Source of the DNA: Rhodocyclaceae bacterium UBA5602
Lineage (GTDB): Bacteria; Pseudomonadota; Gammaproteobacteria; Burkholderiales; Rhodocyclaceae
DNA: 23,979 nucleotides
NCBI GenBank assembly: GCA_002424865.1
Contig: DILC01000033.1
Coordinates: 1 to 23,979 of the forward strand
Direction of reading: 5' to 3'
This document shows, piece after piece, positions 15,047 through 23,769 of this stretch. Position 1 is the first letter of the stretch, and each line of letters starts with the position of its first letter. The notes beneath the pieces were generated by a model that saw only the letters and a list, made by a program, of their open reading frames with translations, was not told the origin of the DNA and searched no databases. The translations under genes and the position numbers were made by a program.

Positions 15047-17854
15047 ATGAAAATACAAGCTTGGAAACAAATTCTAACCGATGCTCCCATGACCGATACC
15101 CCTGTGGATGATGTGCCTGGAATAGCGCTTTCATTATCGCCGTGTTTGACTGCGTCCCGGTATCTTGAGCGACTTTTTTCGCATAGGGCCTCTTTGGCCG
15201 CCGATGTGGCGTCTTTATTGCCAGTGCCGGTGACGCGCGCTGCCCTGGTGCAATGGTTCCAGGCCAAAGATGCTCAGGTGCCGCTGACGGAAGAGACGCT
15301 AAAGCCTGTCTTGCGCGATTTCAAGCAATGGGCTTACGCGCGCGTGGCAACCCGTGACCTGGCTGGCTTGGCGTCCCTGGCCGAGGTGATGGAAGCCATG
15401 ACCTGCATTGCCGAGGTGGCCATTGAAAAGTCCGTGGGCGTATTGACTGGAGCCCTGGTTGCACGCTATGGCGTGCCGCGCAATGCTGAAGGGGTTGAGC
15501 AGGCCTTGATCGTGATTGGCATGGGCAAGCTCGGCGGGCGGGAGCTTAACGTCTCGTCCGATATTGATCTGATTTTTGCCTATCCGGATGATGGTGAGAC
15601 GGACGCGGCAAGCCCCGGTTCGCGCCGTATTGCCAACGCCGACTTTTTTACCCGCCTGGGGCGTGGCTTGATTAACGCGATTGCGGATGTGACGGACAAT
15701 GGCCAGGTTTTTCGGGTGGATATGCGCTTGCGCCCGAATGGTGAATCGGGACCTTTGGTGTGTTCGTTTGGCATGCTGGAAAATTATTTCTTCACCCAGG
15801 GGCGGGAGTGGGAGCGTTATGCCTGGATCAAGGCGCGGCCTTTGACGGGGGATCGTTTTGCCGAACTGGAGGATATCCGGCGTCCGTTTGTGTTCCGCAA
15901 GTATCTGGACTTTGGCGCGATTAACGCCATGCGTGGCCTGCATGCGCAGATCCGCCATGAGGTCATGAAAAAAGACCAGGCGGATAACGTCAAATTGGGG
16001 CCGGGCGGGATTCGCGAGATTGAATTTATTGCGCAGGTTTTCCAGTTGATCCGTGGTGGCCGTGATCAATCCCTGCAAATACAACCCACTTTATCGGTAT
16101 TGAAGCTGTTGGCTGACAATCAGACGCTTGCCGCCGACACCAGTGTGGCATTGGCTGCGGCCTATGATTTTTTGCGGCGTGTGGAGCATCGCGTGCAATA
16201 TCTTGATGACGCCCAAACACACCGCTTGCCAAAAAGTCCGGAGGATCAATCGCGGGTGGCGCAGGCGATGGGTTTTGCCGATTATGCGGCTTTGCTTGCC
16301 GCGTTAAACCAGCACCGGACAGTGGTTTCCAGCCAATTTGAGCAAGTATTCGCCAGCCCTGATGGCGATCAGCATCGCTTGGATGCGTTGTGGCGCAAGG
16401 CGGGCGGCGATATGCCGGATGGGGCGAAGGAGGACCTGGGGGAACGGGAGGCCTTGGCCGATGATTTTGCGCATCTGGGCTTTCGTGATCCCAAGGCTGC
16501 GGCAACACAATTAATGTCATTGCATGGCGCGTCAAGGTACCGGCAGATGCCGGATGAGATCCGGCGGCGTTTTGACATGGTGATGCCGCGCCTGCTCGAG
16601 GCGGCTTCGCAAGAGCCCAATCCGGATGAAACCCTCATGCGGGGGTTGCGCTTTTTGGATGCCATTTCGCGGCGCGGCGCTTATTTGGCTTTGCTGCAGC
16701 AATATCCCCAAGCCTTGCAAAAAGTCGTCAATCTCCTGGGGAGCTCACGCTGGGGGGCAAATTATCTGGAGCAGCACCCCATTTTGCTCGATGAGTTGCT
16801 CGATCAGCGTTTGCTTGAGGTGGCGCCTGACTGGTCAGCGTTTCGGGCGCAATTAAAGGATGCCTTGGCGGTGCTGGAGCCGGACACCGAGCGGCAAATG
16901 GATGTGTTGCGCGAGCAGCATCATGCACAGGTGTTCCGTGTGCTCACGCAAGACATGGCGGGGCTGCTGACGGTCGAGCGCCTGGCGGACCATTTGTCTG
17001 ACTTGGCGGATAGTTTGCTGGATGCGGCGTTGTTATGCGCATGGAAAAAGTTGCCCAAACGCCATCGCGAATCGCCCCAGTTCGCGGTGATCAGCTATGG
17101 CAAATTGGGTGGCAAGGAACTGGGTTATGCCTCCGATCTTGATTTGGTGTTTTTGTATGATGATGCGGATCCTGATGCAGGCGAAATCTATTCACGGCTG
17201 GGGACGCGCCTGAATACCTGGCTGTCGGCGCAGACCCCGGCTGGCCAACTGTTTGAGACCGATTTACGCCTGCGCCCCAATGGCCAGGCGGGTTTGGTCG
17301 TGAGTTCGATTGCGGCGTTTCGGGATTACCAGTTCAAGTCTGCCTGGGTGTGGGAACATCAAGCGCTCACGCGGGCCCGTTATTCGGCGGGGGACGCCAG
17401 GGTGGGGGCGGCTTTTGAGGCGATTCGCCATGAGGTGCTGTGTGAAGCGCGCGACCTGGACCAGCTCAAGACCGACGTGCTGCAGATGCGCCAGAAAATG
17501 CTCGATGCACATGGCACGCGAGGAGATGAACGAGAGACGCTGTTCAATCTCAAGCACGATCCGGGCGGTTTGGTTGATGTGGAATTCATCGTGCAATATC
17601 TGGTGCTGGGTTATTCGCACCAGCATGATGAATTGACCCGTAATCTGGGCAACATTGCCCTGTTAGGCATCGCCGCCGATTTGTCATTAATCCCTGCCCG
17701 CTTGGCCGCTGGCGCGCGGGACGCTTATCGTGAGTTTCGTCACAGGCAGCATGTGCTGCGGCTGAATTTCGCGCAAGCGACGCTATCGCCGGACCAGGTT
17801 GAACCACAGATCAACGCCGTGCGCGCATTGTGGCGCGCGGTTTTTGAAAACTGA
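15047..17854 (+). CDS. glnE: Bifunctional glutamine synthetase adenylyltransferase/deadenylyltransferase
   Basis: 935-aa GlnE (E. coli about 946). It attaches AMP to, and removes it from, glutamine synthetase in response to PII and glutamine. Two nucleotidyltransferase domains are visible: GMGKLGGRELNVSSDIDLIF from residue 158 (N-terminal, adenylyl-removing) and YGKLGGKELGYASDLDLVF from about 684 (C-terminal, adenylylating). Both keep the GG..EL..xSDxDL metal-binding pattern, so both activities should be intact. The companion blocks DMRLRPNGESGPLV and DLRLRPNGQAGLVV repeat in the same way. The ATG at 15047 is chosen for length. An ATG at 15089 (MTDTPVDD) is an alternative 14 codons in, and neither has a strong ribosome site. 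argJ follows after 39 bases. Confidence 0.95.
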   Translation: MKIQAWKQILTDAPMTDTPVDDVPGIALSLSPCLTASRYLERLFSHRASLAADVASLLPVPVTRAALVQWFQAKDAQVPLTEETLKPVLRDFKQWAYARVATRDLAGLASLAEVMEAMTCIAEVAIEKSVGVLTGALVARYGVPRNAEGVEQALIVIGMGKLGGRELNVSSDIDLIFAYPDDGETDAASPGSRRIANADFFTRLGRGLINAIADVTDNGQVFRVDMRLRPNGESGPLVCSFGMLENYFFTQGREWERYAWIKARPLTGDRFAELEDIRRPFVFRKYLDFGAINAMRGLHAQIRHEVMKKDQADNVKLGPGGIREIEFIAQVFQLIRGGRDQSLQIQPTLSVLKLLADNQTLAADTSVALAAAYDFLRRVEHRVQYLDDAQTHRLPKSPEDQSRVAQAMGFADYAALLAALNQHRTVVSSQFEQVFASPDGDQHRLDALWRKAGGDMPDGAKEDLGEREALADDFAHLGFRDPKAAATQLMSLHGASRYRQMPDEIRRRFDMVMPRLLEAASQEPNPDETLMRGLRFLDAISRRGAYLALLQQYPQALQKVVNLLGSSRWGANYLEQHPILLDELLDQRLLEVAPDWSAFRAQLKDALAVLEPDTERQMDVLREQHHAQVFRVLTQDMAGLLTVERLADHLSDLADSLLDAALLCAWKKLPKRHRESPQFAVISYGKLGGKELGYASDLDLVFLYDDADPDAGEIYSRLGTRLNTWLSAQTPAGQLFETDLRLRPNGQAGLVVSSIAAFRDYQFKSAWVWEHQALTRARYSAGDARVGAAFEAIRHEVLCEARDLDQLKTDVLQMRQKMLDAHGTRGDERETLFNLKHDPGGLVDVEFIVQYLVLGYSHQHDELTRNLGNIALLGIAADLSLIPARLAAGARDAYREFRHRQHVLRLNFAQATLSPDQVEPQINAVRALWRAVFEN

Positions 17855-17893
17855 ATTTAAACATCCAAATGAATGAAAGGTTGAAACATTACT

Positions 17894-19192
17894 ATGCCGG
17901 TTAATTACTCAACGCCCGGGCCTGCGGCTTTACTCCCTGTCGCGGGTGTGGAACTGGGCACGGCCGAAGCGGGAATCCGCAAAAAGAATCGGCGGGATGT
18001 CACCCTCATCACCCTAGCCCAGGGAAGCGTGGTGTCCGGCGTATTCACGCAGAACCGCTTTTGCGCCGCGCCGGTGACGGTATGCCGTGAGCATCTGGCG
18101 GCCAGCCCGGCCATCCGCGCGCTGGTCATCAATACCGGCATCGCCAACGCCGCAACCGGTGAGGCGGGGATGGCCGCCGCGCGCGACAGCTGCGCGGGCG
18201 TGGCGCAATTGCTGGGTTGCAGCGCGCAGGAAGTGCTGCCGTTTTCCACCGGCGTGATCCTGGAACATTTTCCGACCGATAAATTGCTCGCCGCATTGCC
18301 TGCCGCGCAGGCCGATTTGCAGGCCGGCCACTGGCATGCGGCGGCGCACGCGATCATGACCACCGATACCGTCGCCAAGGCCGCTTCGCGCCGTGTCGCC
18401 ATCCGCAACGGCGAGGAGAGCGTTTCTTGCTCGACCGCCTTGTTGCGCAGTTGCTTCACCAGCGCCGACTATTCTTGCGTGGTCACCGGCATGTCCAAAG
18501 GCGCCGGCATGATCCGCCCCAACATGGCGACCATGCTGGGCTTCATCGCTACCGATGCGGGGATTGCGCCGCCACTGCTGCAACGGCTGGTGAAAGAGGC
18601 GGCGGATGCTTCCTTCAACTGCATCACGGTGGATGGCGATACCTCGACCAATGATTCCTTCATCCTGATCGCCACCGGCGCCAGCGGTTTGCAGATTGAC
18701 AGCGAAGATTCACCGCACTGGCCCGCTGTGCGCGGGGCAGTGATCGGCGTGGCGCAGGAACTGGCGCAGGCTATCGTGCGCGACGGCGAGGGCGCGACCA
18801 AGTTCATCACCATAAAAGTCGGCGCTGGCGGCACGGCGGCGGAATGCCGCCAGGTGGCCTACGCGATCGGCCATTCGCCGCTGGTGAAAACCGCCTTTTT
18901 CGCTTCCGACCCCAATCTCGGCCGCATCCTCGCGGCCATCGGTTACGCGGGCATAGCCGATCTCGACGCGGATGGCGTCAAGGTTTGGCTGGGCAGCAAT
19001 GGCGAAGAAGTGCTGGTGTCGGAAAACGGCGGCCGCGCGGAAAGCTATCGCGAGGCAGACGGCGCGCGCATCATGCAGGCGGCGGAAATCACCGTGCGGG
19101 TCGATCTCGCGCGCGGCGCGGCTGAGGCGACGGTGTGGACCTGCGATTTTTCCTATGATTACGTCAAGATCAACGCGGATTACCGTTCATGA
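17894..19192 (+). CDS. argJ: Bifunctional glutamate N-acetyltransferase/amino-acid acetyltransferase ArgJ
   Basis: 432-aa ornithine acetyltransferase, which moves the acetyl group from N-acetylornithine to glutamate in arginine synthesis and, in bifunctional forms, also uses acetyl-CoA. The precursor cuts itself between A212 and T213 in NMATMLGFIATDAG, freeing Thr213 as N-terminal nucleophile of the beta chain. Other typical blocks are VVSGVFTQNRFCAAPV, LVINTGIANAATGEAG, TTDTVAK, TVDGDTSTNDSF and the C-terminal CDFSYDYVKINADYRS. The start follows AAAGG at a longer than ideal distance. The gene looks clearly more GC-rich than glnE or yhdP. Its stop overlaps the DUF4202 start (ATGA). Whether it is mono- or bifunctional cannot be read from the sequence. 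Confidence 0.95.
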   Translation: MPVNYSTPGPAALLPVAGVELGTAEAGIRKKNRRDVTLITLAQGSVVSGVFTQNRFCAAPVTVCREHLAASPAIRALVINTGIANAATGEAGMAAARDSCAGVAQLLGCSAQEVLPFSTGVILEHFPTDKLLAALPAAQADLQAGHWHAAAHAIMTTDTVAKAASRRVAIRNGEESVSCSTALLRSCFTSADYSCVVTGMSKGAGMIRPNMATMLGFIATDAGIAPPLLQRLVKEAADASFNCITVDGDTSTNDSFILIATGASGLQIDSEDSPHWPAVRGAVIGVAQELAQAIVRDGEGATKFITIKVGAGGTAAECRQVAYAIGHSPLVKTAFFASDPNLGRILAAIGYAGIADLDADGVKVWLGSNGEEVLVSENGGRAESYREADGARIMQAAEITVRVDLARGAAEATVWTCDFSYDYVKINADYRS

Positions 19193-19791
19193 GTGAACAG
19201 CCTGCAAACCAGGAATGCTTCGCGCGGGCGATGGCGCTCTTTGACGCAGCGAACCGTGAAGACCCGAATCAGGAGGCCGGTCAGCCCAAAGAGCTGCTCT
19301 ACAGCCAGCGCATGAGCGAGATGCTGCAACGCTTTGCGCCGAATGCGGATGAAGCCGTGCAGTTAGCCGTACGCGCGCAGCATATTTGCCGCTGGCGTGT
19401 GCCACGCAGCGCTTATCCGTTGACCAAGGATGGTTATTTTCAATGGCGCACGGGCTTGTACCAGATGCACGCTGAACTCGCGGGTGATTTGATGCACCAG
19501 GCGGGTGTGGATGAGGCAACGATAACGCGCGCTAAAACGGCGATTGCCAAGCGTCGCCTCAAGGCCAATCCGGATAGCCAGCTTTTGGAAGATGTGGCAG
19601 GGCTGGTGTTCATTGAGCATTATTTGAGTGGTTTTGCCGCCTCCAAGCCGGATTACGATGAGGCGAAATGGATCGACATCATTAGGAAAACCTGGCAAAA
19701 AATGTCGCCACTGGCGCATCAGTTTGCGCTGTCGGGCGCGCTGCGCTTGCCTGAACCTTATGTGCCGTTGATCACACGGGCGGTTGGGTAA
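19189..19791 (+). CDS. DUF4202 family protein
   Basis: 200-aa soluble protein that I recognise as a DUF4202 member; its function is unknown. Visible blocks are ELLYSQRMSEML, VQLAVRAQHICRWRVPRSAYP, DGYFQWRTGLYQMHAELAG and LLEDVAGLVFIEHYL. The His/acidic residues H65, H94-E96, E134-D135 and H144 on predicted helices resemble an HD-type metal site, which is only a structural guess. The ATG overlaps the argJ stop by 4 bases, so translation is coupled to the arginine enzyme. A hydroxyacid dehydrogenase gene follows after 22 bases. The coupling suggests a task in amino-acid metabolism, but none can be named. Confidence 0.85.
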   Translation: MSEQPANQECFARAMALFDAANREDPNQEAGQPKELLYSQRMSEMLQRFAPNADEAVQLAVRAQHICRWRVPRSAYPLTKDGYFQWRTGLYQMHAELAGDLMHQAGVDEATITRAKTAIAKRRLKANPDSQLLEDVAGLVFIEHYLSGFAASKPDYDEAKWIDIIRKTWQKMSPLAHQFALSGALRLPEPYVPLITRAVG

Positions 19792-19813
19792 CAAATCAAC
19801 GAGGGGGCTGGCA

Positions 19814-20719
19814 ATGCATATCGGCTTTATCGGTTTGGGTTTGATGGGATGCCCGATGGCGCTGCATTTGGCAGCGGCTGGACATACCTTGCACCTTTGG
19901 GCGCGCCGAGAGGCTTCGCTTGCGCCCTTTTCGGCAACCTCTGCCGTGATCCATGCCACGCCAGCCGAGCTTGCCCGGCATGCGGACATCGTGATCACCA
20001 TGGTTTCGGATAGCCCGGATGTGAACGCGGTGTGCTTTGGCGAGCAAGGGGTTTTGGCGGGCGCTAAATCCGGTTTGTGCGTGATCGACATGAGCACGAT
20101 TGCACCCGATGCGGCCCGCGAGATTGGAAAAAAGTTTGCCGCTCATGGGATTGACTTTCTGGATGCACCGGTCTCGGGTGGCGAGGTAGGGGCAATCAAT
20201 GCCACGCTCACCATCATGGCGGGCGGCCCACAAGCCGTATTCGAGCGCATGAAACCGATCTTTTTGACCATGGGGAAAACGGTCACCTGGATAGGTGGGC
20301 CGGGTGCCGGGCAAGTGGCCAAGGCGTGTAATCAAATTCTGGGCGGTGTCACCGTCCTGGCGGTGGCAGAAGCCTTGAACTTTGCGCGCCAGAGTGGTGT
20401 AGATCCTGCGCGCGTGCGCGAGGCCTTGCTGGGTGGTGCGGCGTATTCGCGGATTCTGGAAAACCACGGCCAGCGCATGCTGGATCGGCAATTCGCCCCG
20501 GGCTTTAAAGCCTGGATGCAGCAAAAGGATTTACGCATCGTGATGAATGAGGCGCATCGTTTGGGTTTGATTTTGCCCAGTGCTTCTGCCGCAAGCCAAA
20601 TGTTTAATGCGGTGGTCGGTGCGGGTTTGGGGGAGGCTGATACCGTGGCCATTTTGCAGGTGTTAGAAAAAATGAATTCCTTAGTGCCTGACTCAACGCT
20701 GAGTAACCGCGATGATTAA
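19814..20719 (+). CDS. NAD(P)-dependent oxidoreductase, 3-hydroxyisobutyrate dehydrogenase family
   Basis: 301-aa beta-hydroxyacid dehydrogenase. The N-terminal Rossmann domain has GFIGLGLMGCPMA (GLGLMG at 7-12). Arg31-Arg32 after the second strand favour NADPH over NADH (inference). The substrate motif DAPVSGGEVGA is at 118-127 and the catalytic lysine is K170 in GAGQVAKACNQ. Family members reduce tartronate or methylglyoxylate-type semialdehydes or oxidise 3-hydroxyisobutyrate. 2-hydroxy-3-oxopropionate reductase and succinic-semialdehyde reductase types are equally possible. The ATG at 19814 is preceded by GAGGGGG 6 bases upstream, which decides against an in-frame TTG at 19784 that would overlap the DUF4202 gene. 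Probably the third gene of an argJ-DUF4202 transcript. Confidence 0.9.
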   Translation: MHIGFIGLGLMGCPMALHLAAAGHTLHLWARREASLAPFSATSAVIHATPAELARHADIVITMVSDSPDVNAVCFGEQGVLAGAKSGLCVIDMSTIAPDAAREIGKKFAAHGIDFLDAPVSGGEVGAINATLTIMAGGPQAVFERMKPIFLTMGKTVTWIGGPGAGQVAKACNQILGGVTVLAVAEALNFARQSGVDPARVREALLGGAAYSRILENHGQRMLDRQFAPGFKAWMQQKDLRIVMNEAHRLGLILPSASAASQMFNAVVGAGLGEADTVAILQVLEKMNSLVPDSTLSNRDD

Positions 20720-20831
20720 GCGTTAATGGCGCATGAGAAATGACAGCACAAGGAAGGTACTCCCTAACGCTCATGGCAAGCAAATACCACCCGCTGATGA
20801 TGAAACACGCGCAAGGCAGCATAAAGGCCCG

Positions 20832-20985
20832 CCCCCTCCCAGCCGCGAGGCGAGACACGGCTGGCTTTGCACAGCCAGCCGGCTGCGGCGGCGCGACGCA
20901 GGCGCCGCGAATTCCCGCACCCTCCCAAACCTCCCCCGTACGGGGGAGGAGACTGTCTGGCTCGCTGTGCGAGCGGCGTGACCCT
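20832..20985. repeat. GC-rich hairpin cluster, probable dispersed intergenic repeat
   Basis: Four inverted repeats lie in a row. GGCTGGCT/AGCCAGCC at 20859-20880 has an 8-bp stem and 6-base loop. GCGGCGC/GCGCCGC at 20888-20908 has a 7-bp stem and 7-base loop. A perfect 20-base palindrome centred on GTAC lies at 20930-20949. GCTCGC/GCGAGC at 20960-20974 has a 6-bp stem and 3-base loop. The palindrome core CCCGTACGGG recurs at 23739-23748, and the string CGCGAATTCCCGC at 20907-20919 recurs near base 9 of the window. No protein is recognisable. The segment is open in the frame of the downstream gene. Confidence 0.6.
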
Positions 20986-20992
20986 GCATCAA

Positions 20993-23260
20993 ATGGCGTT
21001 GTTTCGCGTTAAGCTCAAAATGACCGCAAAAACACCTCCGATCATCCCGCAGGCTGGGCTCCCAATAACATCGGCCCAGCTGGGTTTGGATGCCATTATG
21101 GAAAATGCGCCCATAGGCATTATGTTCATGCGCCAGCGCGTGTTAGTTCAGGCTAATGCCCAATGTGCGGCAATTTTTGGCTATGCGCTGGATGAACTGA
21201 TCGGGCAGCAGGCCATGATGCTGTATCCAAGCGCTGAGAGCTATGAACAGCTCGGCAAAGCGGCAAGCCGTACGCTCTCTGCCGGTGATTTGTTCCAGGC
21301 AGATCATGAAATGCGATGCAAAAATGGGCAACTTGTCTGGTGCCGCTTGCGCGGCCGTGCAATCAAGCCCCGACGTCCTACCGATGGCACATTGTGGACC
21401 ATTGAAGATATTACCGGCGAGCGTTTGCTTAATGCATCCTTAATGAGCAGAACCAACGAGCTGACTGCGATTTTTGAATCTGAAGCCATGGGGATTGCGA
21501 TTATTCGCGAAGGCCGCCTGGTGCGTAACAACCAGCGTTGGGAAGATATTCGTCGCATGGTTGGGGCTTTTTCTGCTGACCGGAAGGCAGAGCTGTTTTT
21601 TCCTGTAGATCAGGTTTATTCCGAGTTACAGGCACTTGCCGCAGATCAATTTGCGCTGGGCAGCGTGTTCAGTACGGAGCAAAAATATCAACATCGTGAT
21701 GGGCCTGCGCTTTTTTTGCGTATGGTCGGCACGGCTTTTGATGCGGCGCATCCAGACCTGGGGGCGGTCTGGATGCTGGAAGATGTGACGGATAGACGGT
21801 TAGCTGAAGAAGCCTTGCGTGATGCGCATAAAGTTCTCGAAAGCCGCGTGCTGGAACGTACGAAAGATTTGCAATTGGCGGTTTCACAGTTGCAACAGGA
21901 GGTTTCTGAGCGCATACGCGCTGAACACAGCGTGTGGGAAATTGCGCATTATGACAATTTGACCCGCTTGCCTAACCGCGTTCTTTTGCATGACAGGCTA
22001 GAGCAGGTGTTGGCCAGCGGTCAGCGAAACCGCCATCAGGCCGCCGTCATGTTCCTGGATCTGGATCGTTTCAAGAAAGTGAACGATACCTTGGGGCATG
22101 GGGTAGGGGACGAGTTACTCAAACAAGTTGCGCAGCGCTTGACGGGTGTTGTGCGCGCGGTTGATACCGTGTCGCGCATCGGTGGGGATGAGTTTGTCAT
22201 TCTGTTGCATGAAATCGCCTCGGTGGGTGATGCGGTTTTGGTGGCGGAAAAGATTTTGGCGGCACTCGAGCCCGTCATCATGATCGAAGGCCATGCCTTG
22301 CAAGCCACGCCATCGATTGGCATCAGCATTTATCCTGATGATGGCCGTGATGCGATTGTATTGATGAAAAATGCCGATGCAGCGATGTACCATGCCAAAG
22401 ATGCAGGCAGGAATACGTTTCGCGTTTATTCAGCGGAGATGGATGAACAGGCGTCACGATTTTTTGCCATTGAGCAGCGCTTGCAGCATGCCATCAAGGC
22501 AAAACAGATGGTCTTGCATTACCAGCCCTTGATTGATTGGGGAAGCCGCACCGTGTGCGGGATGGAGTCATTGATCCGCTGGGAGGATCCCGTGCATGGC
22601 TTGGTCATGCCCGGTGACTTTATTGCCATTGCCGAGGAAACCGGCCTCATTGTGCCTTTGGGCGAATGGGTATTGGCCGAAGCCTTGGCGCAGAATCGAC
22701 GCTGGCAAGAGAGCAATCGGCTGATTGTGCCCATGTCCATCAATTTATCTCCCAGACAGTTCCGTCAGCCGGGTTTGGCCGATATGGTGCGCCGTGTTCT
22801 GCAGGACAGCGGGCAGCTGCCGCATATGCTGGAGTTGGAATTGACTGAGTCCAGCCTGATGAATGATGCCTTGGACTCGGTGGACATATTGGATGAGATC
22901 GCCGCCTTGGGGGTGCGCGTGGCGATTGATGATTTTGGTACGGGTTATTCCAGTTTGAGTTATCTCAAGCGTTTTCATGTCCATAAGCTCAAAATTGACC
23001 AAAGCTTTGTGTCTGATGTCACTCATGATGTCGATGATGTGGCTATTGTTACCGCCGTGGTGAGTCTGGCCAAGCATTTGGGGCTGGATACCATCGCCGA
23101 GGGGGTTGAACGAATCGATCAGTTAAATGCCTTGTTGAGATTGGGTTGCCAAAAATTTCAAGGCCATCTTTTTTCTGCACCCTTGCCAGCAGAAGCAGCG
23201 GATAGTATCTTTTGCCCGGCAATGCCACATGGCATGCAGCAGCAAATTCCCTTTGATTAA
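20993..23260 (+). CDS. PAS-PAS-GGDEF-EAL cyclic-di-GMP signalling protein
   Basis: 755-aa cytoplasmic protein from the ATG at 20993; an ATG at 21020 is an alternative. No membrane segment is seen. The first PAS domain covers about 20-145 (ENAPIGIMFMRQRVLVQANA ... TIEDITGER), and a second PAS-like domain about 155-275 ending in LEDVTDRRLAEEALRDAH. A short coiled coil follows. The GGDEF motif is intact at 397-401 (SRIGGDEFVILL) with an RxxD inhibitory site (RAVD) 5 residues before it. The EAL domain starts near 510: the signature is ESL instead of EAL at 525-527, but Glu is kept, as are NLSPRQF, ELTESSLM, DDFGTG at 646-651, IAEGVE and FQGHLF. Both c-di-GMP synthesis and breakdown look possible. 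The frame stays open upstream through the hairpin repeat; I do not count that part as protein. Confidence 0.93.
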   Translation: MALFRVKLKMTAKTPPIIPQAGLPITSAQLGLDAIMENAPIGIMFMRQRVLVQANAQCAAIFGYALDELIGQQAMMLYPSAESYEQLGKAASRTLSAGDLFQADHEMRCKNGQLVWCRLRGRAIKPRRPTDGTLWTIEDITGERLLNASLMSRTNELTAIFESEAMGIAIIREGRLVRNNQRWEDIRRMVGAFSADRKAELFFPVDQVYSELQALAADQFALGSVFSTEQKYQHRDGPALFLRMVGTAFDAAHPDLGAVWMLEDVTDRRLAEEALRDAHKVLESRVLERTKDLQLAVSQLQQEVSERIRAEHSVWEIAHYDNLTRLPNRVLLHDRLEQVLASGQRNRHQAAVMFLDLDRFKKVNDTLGHGVGDELLKQVAQRLTGVVRAVDTVSRIGGDEFVILLHEIASVGDAVLVAEKILAALEPVIMIEGHALQATPSIGISIYPDDGRDAIVLMKNADAAMYHAKDAGRNTFRVYSAEMDEQASRFFAIEQRLQHAIKAKQMVLHYQPLIDWGSRTVCGMESLIRWEDPVHGLVMPGDFIAIAEETGLIVPLGEWVLAEALAQNRRWQESNRLIVPMSINLSPRQFRQPGLADMVRRVLQDSGQLPHMLELELTESSLMNDALDSVDILDEIAALGVRVAIDDFGTGYSSLSYLKRFHVHKLKIDQSFVSDVTHDVDDVAIVTAVVSLAKHLGLDTIAEGVERIDQLNALLRLGCQKFQGHLFSAPLPAEAADSIFCPAMPHGMQQQIPFD

Positions 23261-23283
23261 TTTAATAGTGTGGAGTAGGAAAC

Positions 23284-23628
23284 ATGGCGCAAATAACCAC
23301 TGCCAGTGGCTTGATCATTGAAGACAAGGTCGAGGGTACGGGCGGGACAGCAACGGCTGGACAAACCGTCACCGTTCATTACACTGGCTGGCTGACCGAT
23401 GGCCGTCAATTTGACTCAAGCAAAGACCGCCATGAGCCATTTGAGTTTTTATTGGGCGGTCGGCGTGTGATTGCAGGCTGGGATGAAGGCGTTGTCGGGA
23501 TGAAAATCGGTGGCACGCGCACTTTAACGATTCCCCCAGCGTTAGGTTATGGCGCCCGCGGTGCAGGTGGTGTCATTCCACCCAATGCAACCTTGGTGTT
23601 TGAGGTCGAGCTGCTGGGCTTGTCCTGA
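23284..23628 (+). CDS. FKBP-type peptidyl-prolyl cis-trans isomerase
   Basis: 114-aa single-domain FKBP that speeds proline isomerisation in protein folding. No signal peptide is seen, so it should be cytoplasmic. The active-site residues of FKBP12 are all present at shifted positions: Y33, F43-D44 (GRQFDSS), V62-I63, W66 (RRVIAGWDEG), Y89 (ALGYGARGAGG) and F106 (LVFEVELL). The length matches minimal FKBPs without an inserted chaperone flap. GGAG lies just upstream of the ATG. It follows the GGDEF-EAL gene after 23 bases and may be read from the same transcript or from a promoter inside that gene. A strong terminator lies about 140 bases downstream. Confidence 0.95.
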   Translation: MAQITTASGLIIEDKVEGTGGTATAGQTVTVHYTGWLTDGRQFDSSKDRHEPFEFLLGGRRVIAGWDEGVVGMKIGGTRTLTIPPALGYGARGAGGVIPPNATLVFEVELLGLS

Positions 23629-23769
23629 GTTATTGGGCGGGTGCCATTTGCTGACCAGCGCAAGTTCAGCTGTTAAGCGTGGTGTTTTTTGCTGCTACCC
23701 AAAAAACATTATTAACGCATAACCGGATGCCTTGCCAGCCCGTACGGGGAGAAGGTCAGTCAGCGGGGC

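Noticed and set aside
15299..16084. 261-codon open frame antisense to glnE
   Set aside because: It overlaps the conserved first nucleotidyltransferase domain of glnE, and its translation has no recognisable motifs.
20832..20985. CRISPR array or insertion sequence
   Set aside because: The hairpins differ from each other, there is no regular repeat-spacer spacing and no transposase or target-site duplication is visible. A small intergenic repeat is the better reading.
20867..20992. Start of the GGDEF-EAL protein 42 codons further upstream
   Set aside because: These codons fall in the palindromic repeat and give an Arg/Pro/Gly-rich stretch unlike a PAS protein N-terminus. The ATG at 20993 lies just after the repeat.
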